From: JAVJSU01 sp040219275
GTDB lineage: Bacteria; Chloroflexota; Anaerolineae; Aggregatilineales; Phototrophicaceae
Length of the DNA stretch: 64,000 nucleotides
Assembly: GCA_040219275.1 (NCBI GenBank)
Contig: JAVJSU010000024.1
Location: 62,001-126,000 of the forward strand
Direction of reading: 5' to 3'
The notes below the pieces were generated by a model. The model made no database searches and was not told the origin of the DNA. It saw nothing but the letters and a program-made list of their open reading frames with translations. This document shows, piece by piece, positions 35,873-45,185 of this stretch (its first letter is position 1; every line of letters begins with the position of its first letter). Both the position numbers and the translations under genes were made by a program.

Positions 35873-36274
35873 ATGAGCATTAGACCTGCATGGGACAATG
35901 CCGAGAAAACCGCCGTCCGTTTCATCTATTATGGGCAGTGGTCATGGGTTGATATGGACGATGCGGTGCGTGAAGCACAGATGTTATTTGAAAGTGTCAA
36001 ATATCCGGTGCAGGTGATTGTTGACCTGCGAGAAAGTGCGCCCGTCGCGCTCCATGGACAAATCGAACCGGCACGCTCATTTGAGTTTATGCCACATGCT
36101 GATGCGTATATCGTCTGTGTTGGCAACCAAGAGTTGACGCGCACATTTTATCAGGCGATAAGCCGCATGTATCATGTGAAGCAGGGCGAGGCGCGGGTGA
36201 AGTTTACCGAGTCCTTACACAAAGCCCGTCAGATCATCTTTCAGGAAACCATGTCCGAGCGGCGCTATATTTAG
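35873..36274 (+). CDS. STAS/SpoIIAA-like hypothetical protein
   Basis: A 133-residue soluble protein with alternating strands and helices: TAVRFIYYGQWSWVDMDDAV, YPVQVIVDLRES, ADAYIVCVGNQELTRTFYQAI and a C-terminal helix with SLHKARQIIF. The layout parallels the protein at 19160 (strand VIVDLRES against IFIDSTEL). Function is unknown. AT-rich upstream sequence provides the promoter. Confidence 0.5.
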   Translation: MSIRPAWDNAEKTAVRFIYYGQWSWVDMDDAVREAQMLFESVKYPVQVIVDLRESAPVALHGQIEPARSFEFMPHADAYIVCVGNQELTRTFYQAISRMYHVKQGEARVKFTESLHKARQIIFQETMSERRYI

Positions 36275-36504
36275 CGCATTGCCCGACTAAAAAAATCGCA
36301 TCACGATAGCATATCATGGAACGGCATACCGGCTGTTCCTTCAAATTTTTTTAGCCAAATTTCCCCACATCACGCCAACATCAGCACTATTTTCCCGCGA
36401 AGTTTAAGACATTTATGCGTCATTCCCGCAATCTCTTAACGATTTTTTGCTATGATTGGGTTATACTCACCAATCTAAAGTTCGTAAATTAGACCCGAAA
36501 TATC

Positions 36505-38685
36505 ATGACGATACCAGACGAAAACCATGACAAAAATCCAGATGGGAATGTCCTTCCCCTTCCTGAGATTGAACTAAATCCTGATAACTTTACCAATCGT
36601 GAATTAAGCACGATTGACTTCAACCGCCGTATTCTCGAATTGGCGGAAGATGAATCTATCCCACTGTTAGAACGCATCAAATTTCTGGCGATTGTCGGCA
36701 GTAATCTTGATGAATTTTACATGGTGCGGGTTGCCTCTTATGTGCAGAAGCGCCGTTTAGGGATCCATCGCGCCCGCCCTGATGGGTATACACCCAACCA
36801 GTTACTCACGGAAATTCGCAAGCGGGTCATCGCGTTGATGTCACGTCAGCGCCAGATTTTGCACGATTTGCTGGGACGGTTGGAAACTTACGGCGTGTTT
36901 ATCCGCAATATCACCGAGATCAAACCTGCCACGCGGGAAGCAGTACGCGCCTACTTTTTTGAAGAGGTCTTCCCTGTACTGACTCCGCTCGCCTCAGACC
37001 ATGCCCGCCCGTTCCCGTTTATCTCTAACCTGAGCATGAATATCGCCGTGCATTTGATTAACGAGCAGGAACGCAACGGACACATGGAATTTGTGCGGAT
37101 CAAAGTGCCGGAAACCCTGCCACGCATCGTCAATTTGCAACGGGTGATGACGAAATATGCAGGATACGATGATTGTCAGGATACGTTTTTGTGGATTGAA
37201 GACATCATCGCCGATAACCTTGACCTGTTGTTTCCCGGTATGACGATCATCGAGCAACATCCCTTCCGTGTGACGCGCAACGCGGATATTGATTATGAAT
37301 ATGAGCAAGAAGACGAAGAGATGGGCGATATTAGCGCCATCATCGAAGCGGGCGTGCGGGGCAGGCGCTTCGGCGAGGTCGTCCGGCTGACCGTGCAGGA
37401 AACCATCAGCCGTTCCATGCTCAACCGCCTCATCCATGAGCTTGACGTGCAAGAAGATCGGGATGTGTATATCATTCCGGGTGCGCTCGGCTCATCGAGT
37501 ATGTTTGAACTGATGCAGGTCGATCATCCTGAACTCAAATATCCGCCCTATGTGCCACGCTTGCCGGACTTTTTGCAAAACGGGACGAATATTTTTAAAG
37601 AGATCGCCGCGCATGATGTGATGGTCTACCATCCGTATGACTCGTTCGGTCCGGTGGAAGAATTTTTCCGCGCTGCCGCCCGTGATCCAAACGTATTGGC
37701 GATCAAGGCGACACTTTATCGCGTGGGCAAAAATTCGCCCGTCGTCAAGGCGTTGATGGAAGCGCGTGAAAATGATAAGCAGGTCGCCGTGCTGGTGGAG
37801 CTTAAAGCGCGTTTCGACGAGGAAAATAATCTTGAGTGGGCGCGGGCGATGGAAGAAAAAGGCGTGCATGTGATTTATGGGGTGGAAAAATTGCCCGTCA
37901 AAACCCATGCCAAAGTCTCAATGGTCGTCCGTAAAGAGGGCGACGGTCTGCGCCAATATGTGCATCTCGGCACGGGCAATTACAACGCATCTACCGCCCG
38001 CCTGTATACCGATGTGGGCATCTTCACCGCGAATCCAGAAATCGCCCATGATGCCACGCGCCTGTTTAATCGCCTGACCGGATATGCGCCCGAAACAGAT
38101 TATAAGCGGTTGCTGGTCGCGCCGGAACATCTGCACAAAAATTTAGTCCGCCTGATTGATAACGAGATTGAAGCGGCGGAAGCGGGCAAGGATGCACGGC
38201 TGATCTTCAAGATGAATCAACTCGAAGAGGATGTCATCATTCAGCGCCTGTATCGTGCGTCGCAAGCGGGCGTAAAAGTTGATCTGATCGTACGCGGGTT
38301 TTCCTGTTTGCGGGCGGGATTGCCGGGTGTCAGTGAGAATATTCGACTGATTAGCATTTGTGGGCGTTTTCTGGAGCATCCGCGTGTGTTCTATTTTGCC
38401 AACGCGCCGGAAGATCAACGGCTGTATGCGGGGAGCGCGGATTTAATGCGCCGTAACCTGTATAATAGGGTTGAAGTGGTCTTTCCCATTCTCGATGAAC
38501 GTTTGCGGGAGCGTATGTTACGCATGTTGGGGACGGATTTACGCAATAACACCAACTCATGGGAGATGCAACCGGACGGCAGTTACATCCGCCTCTCACC
38601 TCCGGCTGACCAAACAATCATCGACAGTCAGGACATTTTCATGGAGAACGGCATGGGACTCCCTGAATCAGATGAGCGCAGATAG
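36505..38685 (+). CDS. ppk1: Polyphosphate kinase 1
   Basis: A 726-residue protein matching PPK1 domain by domain. The N-domain starts with NRELSTIDFNRRILELAEDE and PLLERIKFLAIVGSNLDEFYMVR. The head domain follows. The two PLD-like catalytic domains hold PVKTHAKVSMVVRK (catalytic His) and the C-terminal EHPRVFYFANAPEDQRLYAGSADLMRRNLYNRVEVVFPI. It makes polyphosphate from ATP. The gene is single here with 100 bases to the stalked SecD-like gene downstream; no exopolyphosphatase (ppx) gene is close. Confidence 0.98.
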   Translation: MTIPDENHDKNPDGNVLPLPEIELNPDNFTNRELSTIDFNRRILELAEDESIPLLERIKFLAIVGSNLDEFYMVRVASYVQKRRLGIHRARPDGYTPNQLLTEIRKRVIALMSRQRQILHDLLGRLETYGVFIRNITEIKPATREAVRAYFFEEVFPVLTPLASDHARPFPFISNLSMNIAVHLINEQERNGHMEFVRIKVPETLPRIVNLQRVMTKYAGYDDCQDTFLWIEDIIADNLDLLFPGMTIIEQHPFRVTRNADIDYEYEQEDEEMGDISAIIEAGVRGRRFGEVVRLTVQETISRSMLNRLIHELDVQEDRDVYIIPGALGSSSMFELMQVDHPELKYPPYVPRLPDFLQNGTNIFKEIAAHDVMVYHPYDSFGPVEEFFRAAARDPNVLAIKATLYRVGKNSPVVKALMEARENDKQVAVLVELKARFDEENNLEWARAMEEKGVHVIYGVEKLPVKTHAKVSMVVRKEGDGLRQYVHLGTGNYNASTARLYTDVGIFTANPEIAHDATRLFNRLTGYAPETDYKRLLVAPEHLHKNLVRLIDNEIEAAEAGKDARLIFKMNQLEEDVIIQRLYRASQAGVKVDLIVRGFSCLRAGLPGVSENIRLISICGRFLEHPRVFYFANAPEDQRLYAGSADLMRRNLYNRVEVVFPILDERLRERMLRMLGTDLRNNTNSWEMQPDGSYIRLSPPADQTIIDSQDIFMENGMGLPESDERR

Positions 38686-38788
38686 CGAAATTGTAATCTG
38701 CGATTAACCTTATCGCACTGACGGATTTAACCTAAGCCGTTACAATAGAGAGTGCTTTACACAAAAATTATCAGGGGACGCACCACAT

Positions 38789-41700
38789 ATGCGTAACGAA
38801 TCAGACAATAGTTTACAAATTCTAGCGGCAGTCGGCTTTGTAGCGATTGTCCTTGCTTTAATATTTGCGGCGGTACTTAGTGGTGTCGGCGACGATGGTG
38901 ATGATGATGCCACGCCCGAAACCTCGCAGGCAACCGCTGTTTCCGTTGTAGCTGATGTCTCACCGACCCCTGAACCTGATACTACAGAAGAATCAACCGC
39001 CGAAGCAACCGCCGAACTTGTAGACCGTTCCGGCACGGCGATTAGTCAGGTGGCGATTATCCAACAAACGCAAGCCGCCGAAACGACAGAAGAATCAACC
39101 GCCGAAGCGACAGCCGAACTGGTAGACCGTTCCGGCACGGCGATTAGTCAGGTGGCGATTATTCAACAAACACAAGCCGCCGAAGATAGCGCATTTTCAG
39201 GCTTAAACACCCTCTCAACACAATATGCGGTCACCGCACAATTTGAAGCCACCCAAACCGCCGAAGTCACTACACCGGAAGCCAGTGCGGAAGTTACCGA
39301 AGAAGCCGCAATCGATGAGACAGTCGAACCCTTCTCGCAGTTAAACAGCCTATCAACACAATACGCGGTCACGGCGCAATCACAGGCGACAGAAGAAGCC
39401 GTTACAGAAGAAGCAACAGCCGAACCCTTCTCACAGTTAAACAGCCTATCAACACAATACGCGGTTACAGCGCAATCACAGGCGACAGAAGCCGTTACAG
39501 CCGAAGCGACAGAAGAACCGTTCTCTGGACTGAATGCCTTATCGACACAATATGCGGTCACGGCGCAATACGAAATTACTCAGACCGCCGCGGCAATTAC
39601 GCCCTCGCCCACACCGGATAGCGCACTGACCCAAACCGCAGAGGCAACCGCGGTGCGTGGTGCAGGCGACATTCAAGGTACGCAGGTGGCGATGGCGACC
39701 ATCGTCGAGCAAACACGTAATCCGGTCACGCCGACGCTCGTTCCTACCAACACCGCCACACCCACAGCGACGATTACGCTGACTCCATCGTTGACGCGCA
39801 CACCGACGATCACCCTAACGCCGTCACTCACGCCCAATACGATCCAGACGGAAACCGCAGAAGCCGGTGCGATTCGGGGCGCGGCGGGAATCAGCGGGAC
39901 GCAGGTGGCGATGGCAACAGAGGTTGAAAGCACGCGCAATCCCGTTCCAGCAACGGAGACAAGCGCAGTCACGGCAACACCGTCATTGACCGCAACAGCA
40001 ACACTCAATCCGCAAGAAACGCCAGACCTTAACGCAACCGTCAACGCGGCGGTACAGGCAACACAAAATGCCGGTCAGGTCACGCCGACTTTAATCCCGA
40101 CGGAAACATCCGTTGCACAGGAAACACCGAATTTAGACGCGACGATTGCCGCCGCGATTAATGCGACAGAAACTTCAGAAGCCAGCATCTTCGTCACGGC
40201 GACGGCGATTATTGAGCAGGCGACACAGATCGCCGGAACACTCGCCGGACAGGTCACACCAGACATCAACGCGACGGTGAATGCCGCGATTGGTGGCACC
40301 CAAACCGCGGAAGCCAACGTGATCGTCACGGCGAATTCGATTGTCGATAATGCCACCAGCAACGCCTTACTGCTCACGCAACAGGTCACGCCGGATATTA
40401 ACGCAACGATCAACGCGGCAATTAACAGCACCCAAACGGCGGAAGCTGATGTGATCGCTACTGCAAACGCCATTGTCAACGATGCGACCAGCGCGGCACT
40501 ACAACTCACGCAACAGGTCACGCCGGACATCGCAGGCACGGTGAGCGCCTCCATTGATGCTACCCAAACGGCGGAAGCCAACGTGATTGTCACGGCAAAC
40601 GCTATCGTCAATAATGCGACCAGCAACGCCTTACTGCTCACGCAACAGGTCACGCCGGATATTGAAGGCACCGTTGCCGCCGCACTCAACGCCACCCAGA
40701 TGGCACAATCCGGGCAAGCGACTAATGACACGCTCGTGCTGACCGCGCAAGTCACACCGGACATCAATGCGACGGTAGAAGCCGCGCTGAATGCTACACT
40801 CAATGCACAGGCGCAACAGGCAACCGATACAGCCCTGATAATGACGGCGCAAGTCACGCCGGATATTAACGGCACAGTAGAAGCCGCGCTGAATGCTACA
40901 CTAATGGCACAGGGTAATGTCACCGCGACACCGTCCCTGACAGCGACGATTGTCGAACAGGTTACCGATGTTGCCACCGCGGAAGTCATCGTCGTTACGC
41001 CGGATGTCAATGCGACGGTGGAAGCCGTTATCGGTGCGACGCAAACCACCGAAGCGGGTCTGATTGCAACGGACATCGCGGCGACGGATATTGCCCAATC
41101 ACAGGCAATTCAAGGCACAGCCACGGCGATCAGCCAGCAACAAGCCACGTCTGATGCAATGGCGACGGAAGCTGTTGGCACGAATGTTGCCCGCGCAGAG
41201 GAAATTCAAGCGTCGACCACCGCACAGGCGAACATCAACGCGACAGTGATTGCGGCAGTAGATGCTACGACGACTGCGGATGCGGGTGTGCGCCAGACCG
41301 CGACGGCGATTGTTCAAGATGCAACCGCAACCAGCGCCGCTATGACGGAAAATGCGCCAACGGTCACGCCATCGCCGACCTTGACCAGCACAGCCACCCC
41401 GACAATGACCGCTACTTTAACGGCGACCTTCACTGAAACGCCGAATATCGAAGCAACGGTGCAAGCCGCGATAGAAGCAACGCAGGGTGCACAAGCCATC
41501 CAGATGACCGCGACGGCACTTCCACAACTTCTAGCAACCAATGATTCACTCACGCTGACAGCACAAGTCACGGCGACATTTACGCCATCGGCGACAAATA
41601 CAGCGACCTTGACTCCGACGGTCACAGCATCCGCAACAAATACGCCGACATTAACGCCAACGGTCACAGCATCCGCGACGGATACGCCGACATTAACGCC

Positions 41701-42514
41701 AACGGTCACAGCTTCGTCGACAAATACTGCAACAGCCACCGCAACGCCGACTGAGATTGAATCAGCGACACCCAGCAGTACCCCTTCACCGATAGGTACG
41801 CTGACGCTCACCCCATCACCAACCTATACAGAATCTGTGACTCCTACATTTACGCCACAAGTCGGCTATACGCAGGTCGTGTTTGCACCTGCAACGCAGA
41901 ACTTCACCGACGAAGACCTGACGGTTGCGGCGGAAGTCATCGAAGCGCGCTTTATGGCGCTCGGTTTTGAAGATGTGTTCGCCAGCACGAAATTTGACGG
42001 GACGATCCTTGTCGAGTTGGTCGGTGAGGTCGATATTGAAACGGCATTGACCACCGTCACACAGCGCGGTTTGCTCGAATTCGTGGATTTCAGCGGGTTG
42101 GATGCCGACGAGGTGGCGCTGTATACGGGCGTACCGATCCAGACGAGCAACAATTCATCCGGCTTGCAACGTCCGGGCGGTGGCGCATTTGAAACGGTCA
42201 TCACCAATACCGAATTCCTGAGCGCGACGGCGGTTGAAGGTGATTTCGGGTGGCAAATTGAGTTCATGCTGACCGATGAGGGTGGCGCGATCTTCGAGGA
42301 CTTCACCGGAACGCATATCGGCGAACCGCTCGCCATTGCATTAGACGGCGTGGTGATCTCCGCACCGATCATTCAATCGGCACTCGGCACAAGCGGAATC
42401 ATCAGCGGCAACTTTACGGAAGAAGAAGCGTCCAGCCTTGCCACACAGCTGAATAGTGGCGGTGCGCTACCCTTCAATCTGACCACGCTGAGCGTCAATG
42501 TGGTGATGGAATAA
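38789..42514 (+). CDS. Giant stalked membrane protein with SecD-P1-like head
   Basis: A 1241-residue protein. One N-terminal membrane helix (about residues 9-30) is followed by an approximately 980-residue Thr/Ala/Asn-rich stalk built of internal repeats, ending in a Thr/Pro-rich segment. Residues 1025-1241 match the periplasmic P1 head of SecD: AAEVIEARFMALGFED, ILVELVGEVDIETALTTVTQRGLLEFVDF, FMLTDEGGAIFEDFTGTHIGEPLAIALDGVVISAPII, and GIISGNFTEEEASSLATQLNSGGALP. The SecD body with its other helices is missing. It is probably anchored in the membrane with the head far outside. A SecD-like fold beyond a stalk has no known function; perhaps it binds exported chains or envelope partners. Confidence 0.82.
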   Translation: MRNESDNSLQILAAVGFVAIVLALIFAAVLSGVGDDGDDDATPETSQATAVSVVADVSPTPEPDTTEESTAEATAELVDRSGTAISQVAIIQQTQAAETTEESTAEATAELVDRSGTAISQVAIIQQTQAAEDSAFSGLNTLSTQYAVTAQFEATQTAEVTTPEASAEVTEEAAIDETVEPFSQLNSLSTQYAVTAQSQATEEAVTEEATAEPFSQLNSLSTQYAVTAQSQATEAVTAEATEEPFSGLNALSTQYAVTAQYEITQTAAAITPSPTPDSALTQTAEATAVRGAGDIQGTQVAMATIVEQTRNPVTPTLVPTNTATPTATITLTPSLTRTPTITLTPSLTPNTIQTETAEAGAIRGAAGISGTQVAMATEVESTRNPVPATETSAVTATPSLTATATLNPQETPDLNATVNAAVQATQNAGQVTPTLIPTETSVAQETPNLDATIAAAINATETSEASIFVTATAIIEQATQIAGTLAGQVTPDINATVNAAIGGTQTAEANVIVTANSIVDNATSNALLLTQQVTPDINATINAAINSTQTAEADVIATANAIVNDATSAALQLTQQVTPDIAGTVSASIDATQTAEANVIVTANAIVNNATSNALLLTQQVTPDIEGTVAAALNATQMAQSGQATNDTLVLTAQVTPDINATVEAALNATLNAQAQQATDTALIMTAQVTPDINGTVEAALNATLMAQGNVTATPSLTATIVEQVTDVATAEVIVVTPDVNATVEAVIGATQTTEAGLIATDIAATDIAQSQAIQGTATAISQQQATSDAMATEAVGTNVARAEEIQASTTAQANINATVIAAVDATTTADAGVRQTATAIVQDATATSAAMTENAPTVTPSPTLTSTATPTMTATLTATFTETPNIEATVQAAIEATQGAQAIQMTATALPQLLATNDSLTLTAQVTATFTPSATNTATLTPTVTASATNTPTLTPTVTASATDTPTLTPTVTASSTNTATATATPTEIESATPSSTPSPIGTLTLTPSPTYTESVTPTFTPQVGYTQVVFAPATQNFTDEDLTVAAEVIEARFMALGFEDVFASTKFDGTILVELVGEVDIETALTTVTQRGLLEFVDFSGLDADEVALYTGVPIQTSNNSSGLQRPGGGAFETVITNTEFLSATAVEGDFGWQIEFMLTDEGGAIFEDFTGTHIGEPLAIALDGVVISAPIIQSALGTSGIISGNFTEEEASSLATQLNSGGALPFNLTTLSVNVVME
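38984..39187 (+). repeat. Two tandem 102-bp repeats inside the stalk
   Basis: Two nearly identical 102-base units (starting at 38984 and 39086) encode a 34-residue module, TEESTAEATAELVDRSGTAIS followed by QVAIIQQTQAAE. Few differences between them suggest recent duplication by slippage or unequal crossing over. Confidence 0.85.
40253..40648 (+). repeat. Three tandem 132-bp repeats inside the stalk
   Basis: Units begin at 40253, 40385 and 40517, exactly 132 bases (44 codons) apart, each beginning VTPDI-type. A fourth and fifth related unit from 40649 shorten to 34 residues. They encode the repeating helical-looking stalk module with the words TQTAEA, ANVIVTAN and LTQQ. A tandem pattern at codon level. 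Confidence 0.85.
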
Positions 42515-42562
42515 GCCGCAATCCGAAGCGAACTTTAGCAAAAATGATACGCAACAACGAAG

Positions 42563-42589
42563 CAGGGGTGGCACAATCGCCCCTGTTTT
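42563..42589 (+). terminator. Terminator of the SecD-like gene
   Basis: CAGGGG and CCCCTG (42563-42568 with 42580-42585) form a six-base stem, with partial pairing inside the loop, followed directly by TTTTC. It is 48 bases past the stop. Confidence 0.65.
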
Positions 42590-42679
42590 CGATGGAGTAG
42601 CACGCAAAATGAACCATAGAGTCACAAGGGGACACCGGGAATTAAAGAAAAATCATAACTACTTAGGTGTGAAATTTCT

Positions 42680-42726
42680 TTTGCCCCCTCACCCTAAATC
42701 CCTCTCCCACAAGGGGCGAGGGACTT
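42680..42726. repeat. GC-rich dispersed repeat, family B copy 3
   Basis: Reads gccccctcaccctaaatc and then ccctctcccacaaggggc, with an inverted GAGGG close by. It resembles the segments at 25527-25615 and 29609-29705. Confidence 0.45.
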
Positions 42727-42848
42727 AAAAAAACAGGTTTGGTTGTTTTCTAATACCGATGCCTGAAGGAGGAAGAGTGAGAGCAGGTTAGTGTAGGTTA
42801 GGGCAATAAAATTAGCATCATGACCGTGCTGAGTGGTTACGAAAAATC

Positions 42849-42893
42849 ACTTTGCGTCTTCGTGCCTTTGCGCCTTTGTGTTACGCTTTTTCT
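42849..42893. repeat. Dispersed repeat family A, copy 2
   Basis: CACTTTGCGTCTTCGTGCC is followed by TTTGCGCCTTTGTG and TTACGCTTTTTC. The same words occur in copy 1 (34874-34963, opposite orientation) and copy 3 (49170-49227). Intergenic. Confidence 0.65.
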
Positions 42894-42931
42894 ATGTATT
42901 GTGAATTAGCCTAAAGACCCTAAAATCAATC

Positions 42932-43354
42932 ATGATGAATCATACCGACTTGAAAGAAAACATCTTCAATCTTCCCGCGCCGACACTCTATCGCTGTCAT
43001 GTGCTTCATTACCATGCGCGGCTGTCACGGCTCTATATCCGCGTGTTTAAAACGCAGGGCGATCTCTCCACCGTGCAAATTCCGGCGTTTTACCTGTTGT
43101 TCTCGGATGTTGGCTACGTCGAAGGACCGATCAACTGGGAAGGGGCGAATTTCTGCATCGCCTCGCATGAGGATTGTATTGAATTGATGCTAGAAACGGG
43201 GATGATCGGCAAGGCAGTGCTACAATTCCCCGATGCCTACGCCGCCATCACCGATACTGCCCGTCTGTATGTGGTCAAAACGCGTAATTCACCCGTGCGG
43301 ATCATCGCCAGTAGCGCCGCACGTTTACCGTCACTCCCGCCGGAAATCGGTTAA
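42932..43354 (+). CDS. Hypothetical soluble protein
   Basis: A 140-residue protein with mixed strands and helices (RLYIRVFKTQGDLSTVQIPAFYLLFSDVGYVEG, then ELMLETGMIGKAVLQFPDAYAAI) and no membrane segment or signal. I recognise no family and no catalytic motif. It lies between the stalked SecD-like gene and the pilin gene, in the same direction. It could be a regulatory or chaperone-type factor; this is a guess from position. Confidence 0.55.
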   Translation: MMNHTDLKENIFNLPAPTLYRCHVLHYHARLSRLYIRVFKTQGDLSTVQIPAFYLLFSDVGYVEGPINWEGANFCIASHEDCIELMLETGMIGKAVLQFPDAYAAITDTARLYVVKTRNSPVRIIASSAARLPSLPPEIG

Positions 43355-43645
43355 CCTTCTCTAAAACGATCACCCTCCAATTCCTCTAAAAATCAACGCT
43401 GTGTCCTTCTGAGTCTATAGTTGGCGCATTCTTTTCACGCGTCTTAATTTATGTAACAGGGATTTTAATTACAAAATATTAATTCGCAAAAAGTTGTGAA
43501 TTTTACGAAATATTCCTAAATAATTAATTCTTTTCCCCAATTAAATGGTACACTGAGAGTGTTAATTACATTTAGTTACAATCAATTCGATTGTAGAAGG
43601 TCCGGTCAAGGGCAAAACCAAACAAAAACATCAAAGGTTCGCATC
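43355..43645. other. AT-rich leader of the pilin gene
   Basis: About 290 bases before the pilin gene. It is markedly AT-rich from 43440 onward, as a promoter and leader region would be. No gene is visible; a run of codons is open in the pilin frame from GTG at 43559, but its translation is not pilin-like. Confidence 0.45.
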
Positions 43646-45133
43646 ATGAATTTCAAACAGCTTTTCAATCAACACGGGCAAGGTCTCTCCGAATATGCGT
43701 TAATCCTCGCGTTTGTAAGTGTCGTTGCAATTGCCGGAATCAGCCTCGTTGGTGGTGCAATCGGCAACACATACTCCAATGTGATATGTATTATGGACGA
43801 CAACGACTGCGCCGCAATCTCTTCAAATGGCTCTAACAGTGGCAATGATAATACGGGTAGTAGTAGCGGCGGTGATACGTCCGGCGGCGGCGACACATCC
43901 GGCGGCGGCGACACATCCGGCGGTGGTGATACGTCCGGCGGTGGTGGCGATACGTCCGGCGGTGGCGATACGTCCGGCGGTGACGGTATATCCGGTGGCG
44001 GTGGTATCGGCGGTGATGATACCTCTGGCGGTAGTGGTGGCTCAGGTAGCGCAGACAGCGGGCATCAATATTTCCGGCTCGTCGCAAATTCTGAGGTGAA
44101 CGGCAACGCATGGACTGCTGTTGCGGAAATTAACCTCGTCGATACTGATGGCAACACAATCTCAAAATCTGGTTGGTCATTACATTATGCCGATAGCGAA
44201 GAAACTTCCGGCGAAAATGGGCAAGCAACGAATGCCTTTGATGGCAACAATAGCACCATCTGGCATACCCAATGGCAGGGGGGTAGCCCGGCACACGATC
44301 ACGAAATACAGATTGATCTTGGTCAACGTTATGAACTGGCAACATTACGCTATCTCCCCCGTCAAAGTGGAGAAAACGGGCGTATTGCGAATTACCGCCT
44401 GTATGTTAGCGAAGATGCGAGTAGCTGGACAGAGGTCGCCAGCGGAACATTCCCGAATACATCCAGCGAACAGGTCGTCAATTTAGACGGAAGCGCAACC
44501 GCACAACCAGATGTGTGTGACACAGCGACCATTCCAGCAAATTCGATCTTCCATCTGGAAAACTTTACGGGCGGATCAGTAAGCGATCTTTCTGGCAACG
44601 GAAACAACGCCACATCAAGCAGTGGCTATTATACGATCTCGAATTCATCAGCGATCAACACCGGCACCTATAACGACAAGACCCTCGGCGTACAATTCAC
44701 GACGGGTAGCAGTGTCAATTATCGCCAGATGATTTACGAACAGGGTGGCGGCACACGCGGTATCAATGTATATCTTGACGCGGCAACGCTTTATGTGGGC
44801 ATCTGGAACAACTCTACATGGGATGAGCGCTTTGCCAGCACCTATGTTGCACCCAACACAGACTATACCGTTGTCCTTGTCTTTGATAATCCGAACGTGT
44901 CTGTTTATGTGAATGACTCGCTGGTAGGATCATTTAACGATACCGGCGAACTGACCAGCCATAGCGGTGGTATCAGCGTGATGGGTAACGGCAACAGCTA
45001 CTATCATGATGGCAGTGGATCAGGCACTCAGGTATTTGGCGGCACGGTCTCCGCACTGGCACAATGGAACACCGCCCTCGGTGGTAGCACGCTGACGGAG
45101 CTACAAACCTACTTGACCTGTGCGGGCAACTAA
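43646..45133 (+). CDS. Flp-type pilin fused to discoidin (F5/8 C) and LamG-like domains
   Basis: A 495-residue protein starting at ATG 43646, because pilin features begin there. Residues 10-40 are the Flp prepilin motif: HG then QGLSEYALILAFVSVVAIAG, with predicted cleavage after G11 and Glu at +5. A Gly/Ser-rich linker with a repeated GGDTSG unit (about 75-136) leads to an F5/8-type C (discoidin) domain (about 140-282, WTAVAEINLVDTDGN to YRLYVSEDASSWTEVASG) and then a LamG/concanavalin-like domain (about 300-490). It may form the tip or side of a Tad-type pilus and bind glycans. No other tad genes are present here. Confidence 0.85.
   Translation: MNFKQLFNQHGQGLSEYALILAFVSVVAIAGISLVGGAIGNTYSNVICIMDDNDCAAISSNGSNSGNDNTGSSSGGDTSGGGDTSGGGDTSGGGDTSGGGGDTSGGGDTSGGDGISGGGGIGGDDTSGGSGGSGSADSGHQYFRLVANSEVNGNAWTAVAEINLVDTDGNTISKSGWSLHYADSEETSGENGQATNAFDGNNSTIWHTQWQGGSPAHDHEIQIDLGQRYELATLRYLPRQSGENGRIANYRLYVSEDASSWTEVASGTFPNTSSEQVVNLDGSATAQPDVCDTATIPANSIFHLENFTGGSVSDLSGNGNNATSSSGYYTISNSSAINTGTYNDKTLGVQFTTGSSVNYRQMIYEQGGGTRGINVYLDAATLYVGIWNNSTWDERFASTYVAPNTDYTVVLVFDNPNVSVYVNDSLVGSFNDTGELTSHSGGISVMGNGNSYYHDGSGSGTQVFGGTVSALAQWNTALGGSTLTELQTYLTCAGN
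43862..44053 (+). repeat. Gly/Ser-Asp repeat region in the pilin gene
   Basis: A low-complexity coding stretch with GGTGGTGATACGTCCGGC-like units repeated several times encodes a flexible GGDTSG-type linker between the pilin helix and the binding domains. Units vary from five to seven codons, as expected of slippage-prone repeats. Confidence 0.8.
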
Positions 45134-45149
45134 TCGCACGCGAACCTTC

Positions 45150-45185
45150 AAAAGCACGGGAACCTTTACTCCCGTGCTTTTTTAT
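45150..45185 (+). terminator. Rho-independent terminator of the pilin gene
   Basis: AAAAGCACGGGA (45150-45161) and TCCCGTGCTTTT (45170-45181) form a perfect 12-bp stem with an eight-nt loop, then TTTATTT. It lies 17 bases past the stop. Confidence 0.92.

Larger units (their letters stand above)
42515..42931. other. Intergenic region with terminator and two dispersed repeats
   Basis: About 417 bases. A terminator (CAGGGG at 42563-42568, CCCCTG at 42580-42585, then TTTT) serves the stalk gene. A family B segment (42680-42726) and a family A segment (42849-42893) follow. I see no gene here. Confidence 0.6.

Noticed and set aside
35575..35925. 116-codon minus-strand frame between uraD and the STAS-like gene
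   Set aside because: It overlaps the better-supported gene at 35873 and has no ribosome site or known motif, although the end (ITINSFGMPTFRVRIL) looks somewhat coherent.
40075..41811. Long minus-strand open frames opposite the stalk gene (40075-41076, 41314-41811)
   Set aside because: They are shadows of the Thr/Ala-rich repeats; their products are low-complexity Val/Ala/Ser and have no ribosome site.
43862..44053. Repeat block first considered as a CRISPR-like array
   Set aside because: Units are in frame within the pilin gene, have no spacers of constant size, and encode a Gly/Ser linker.
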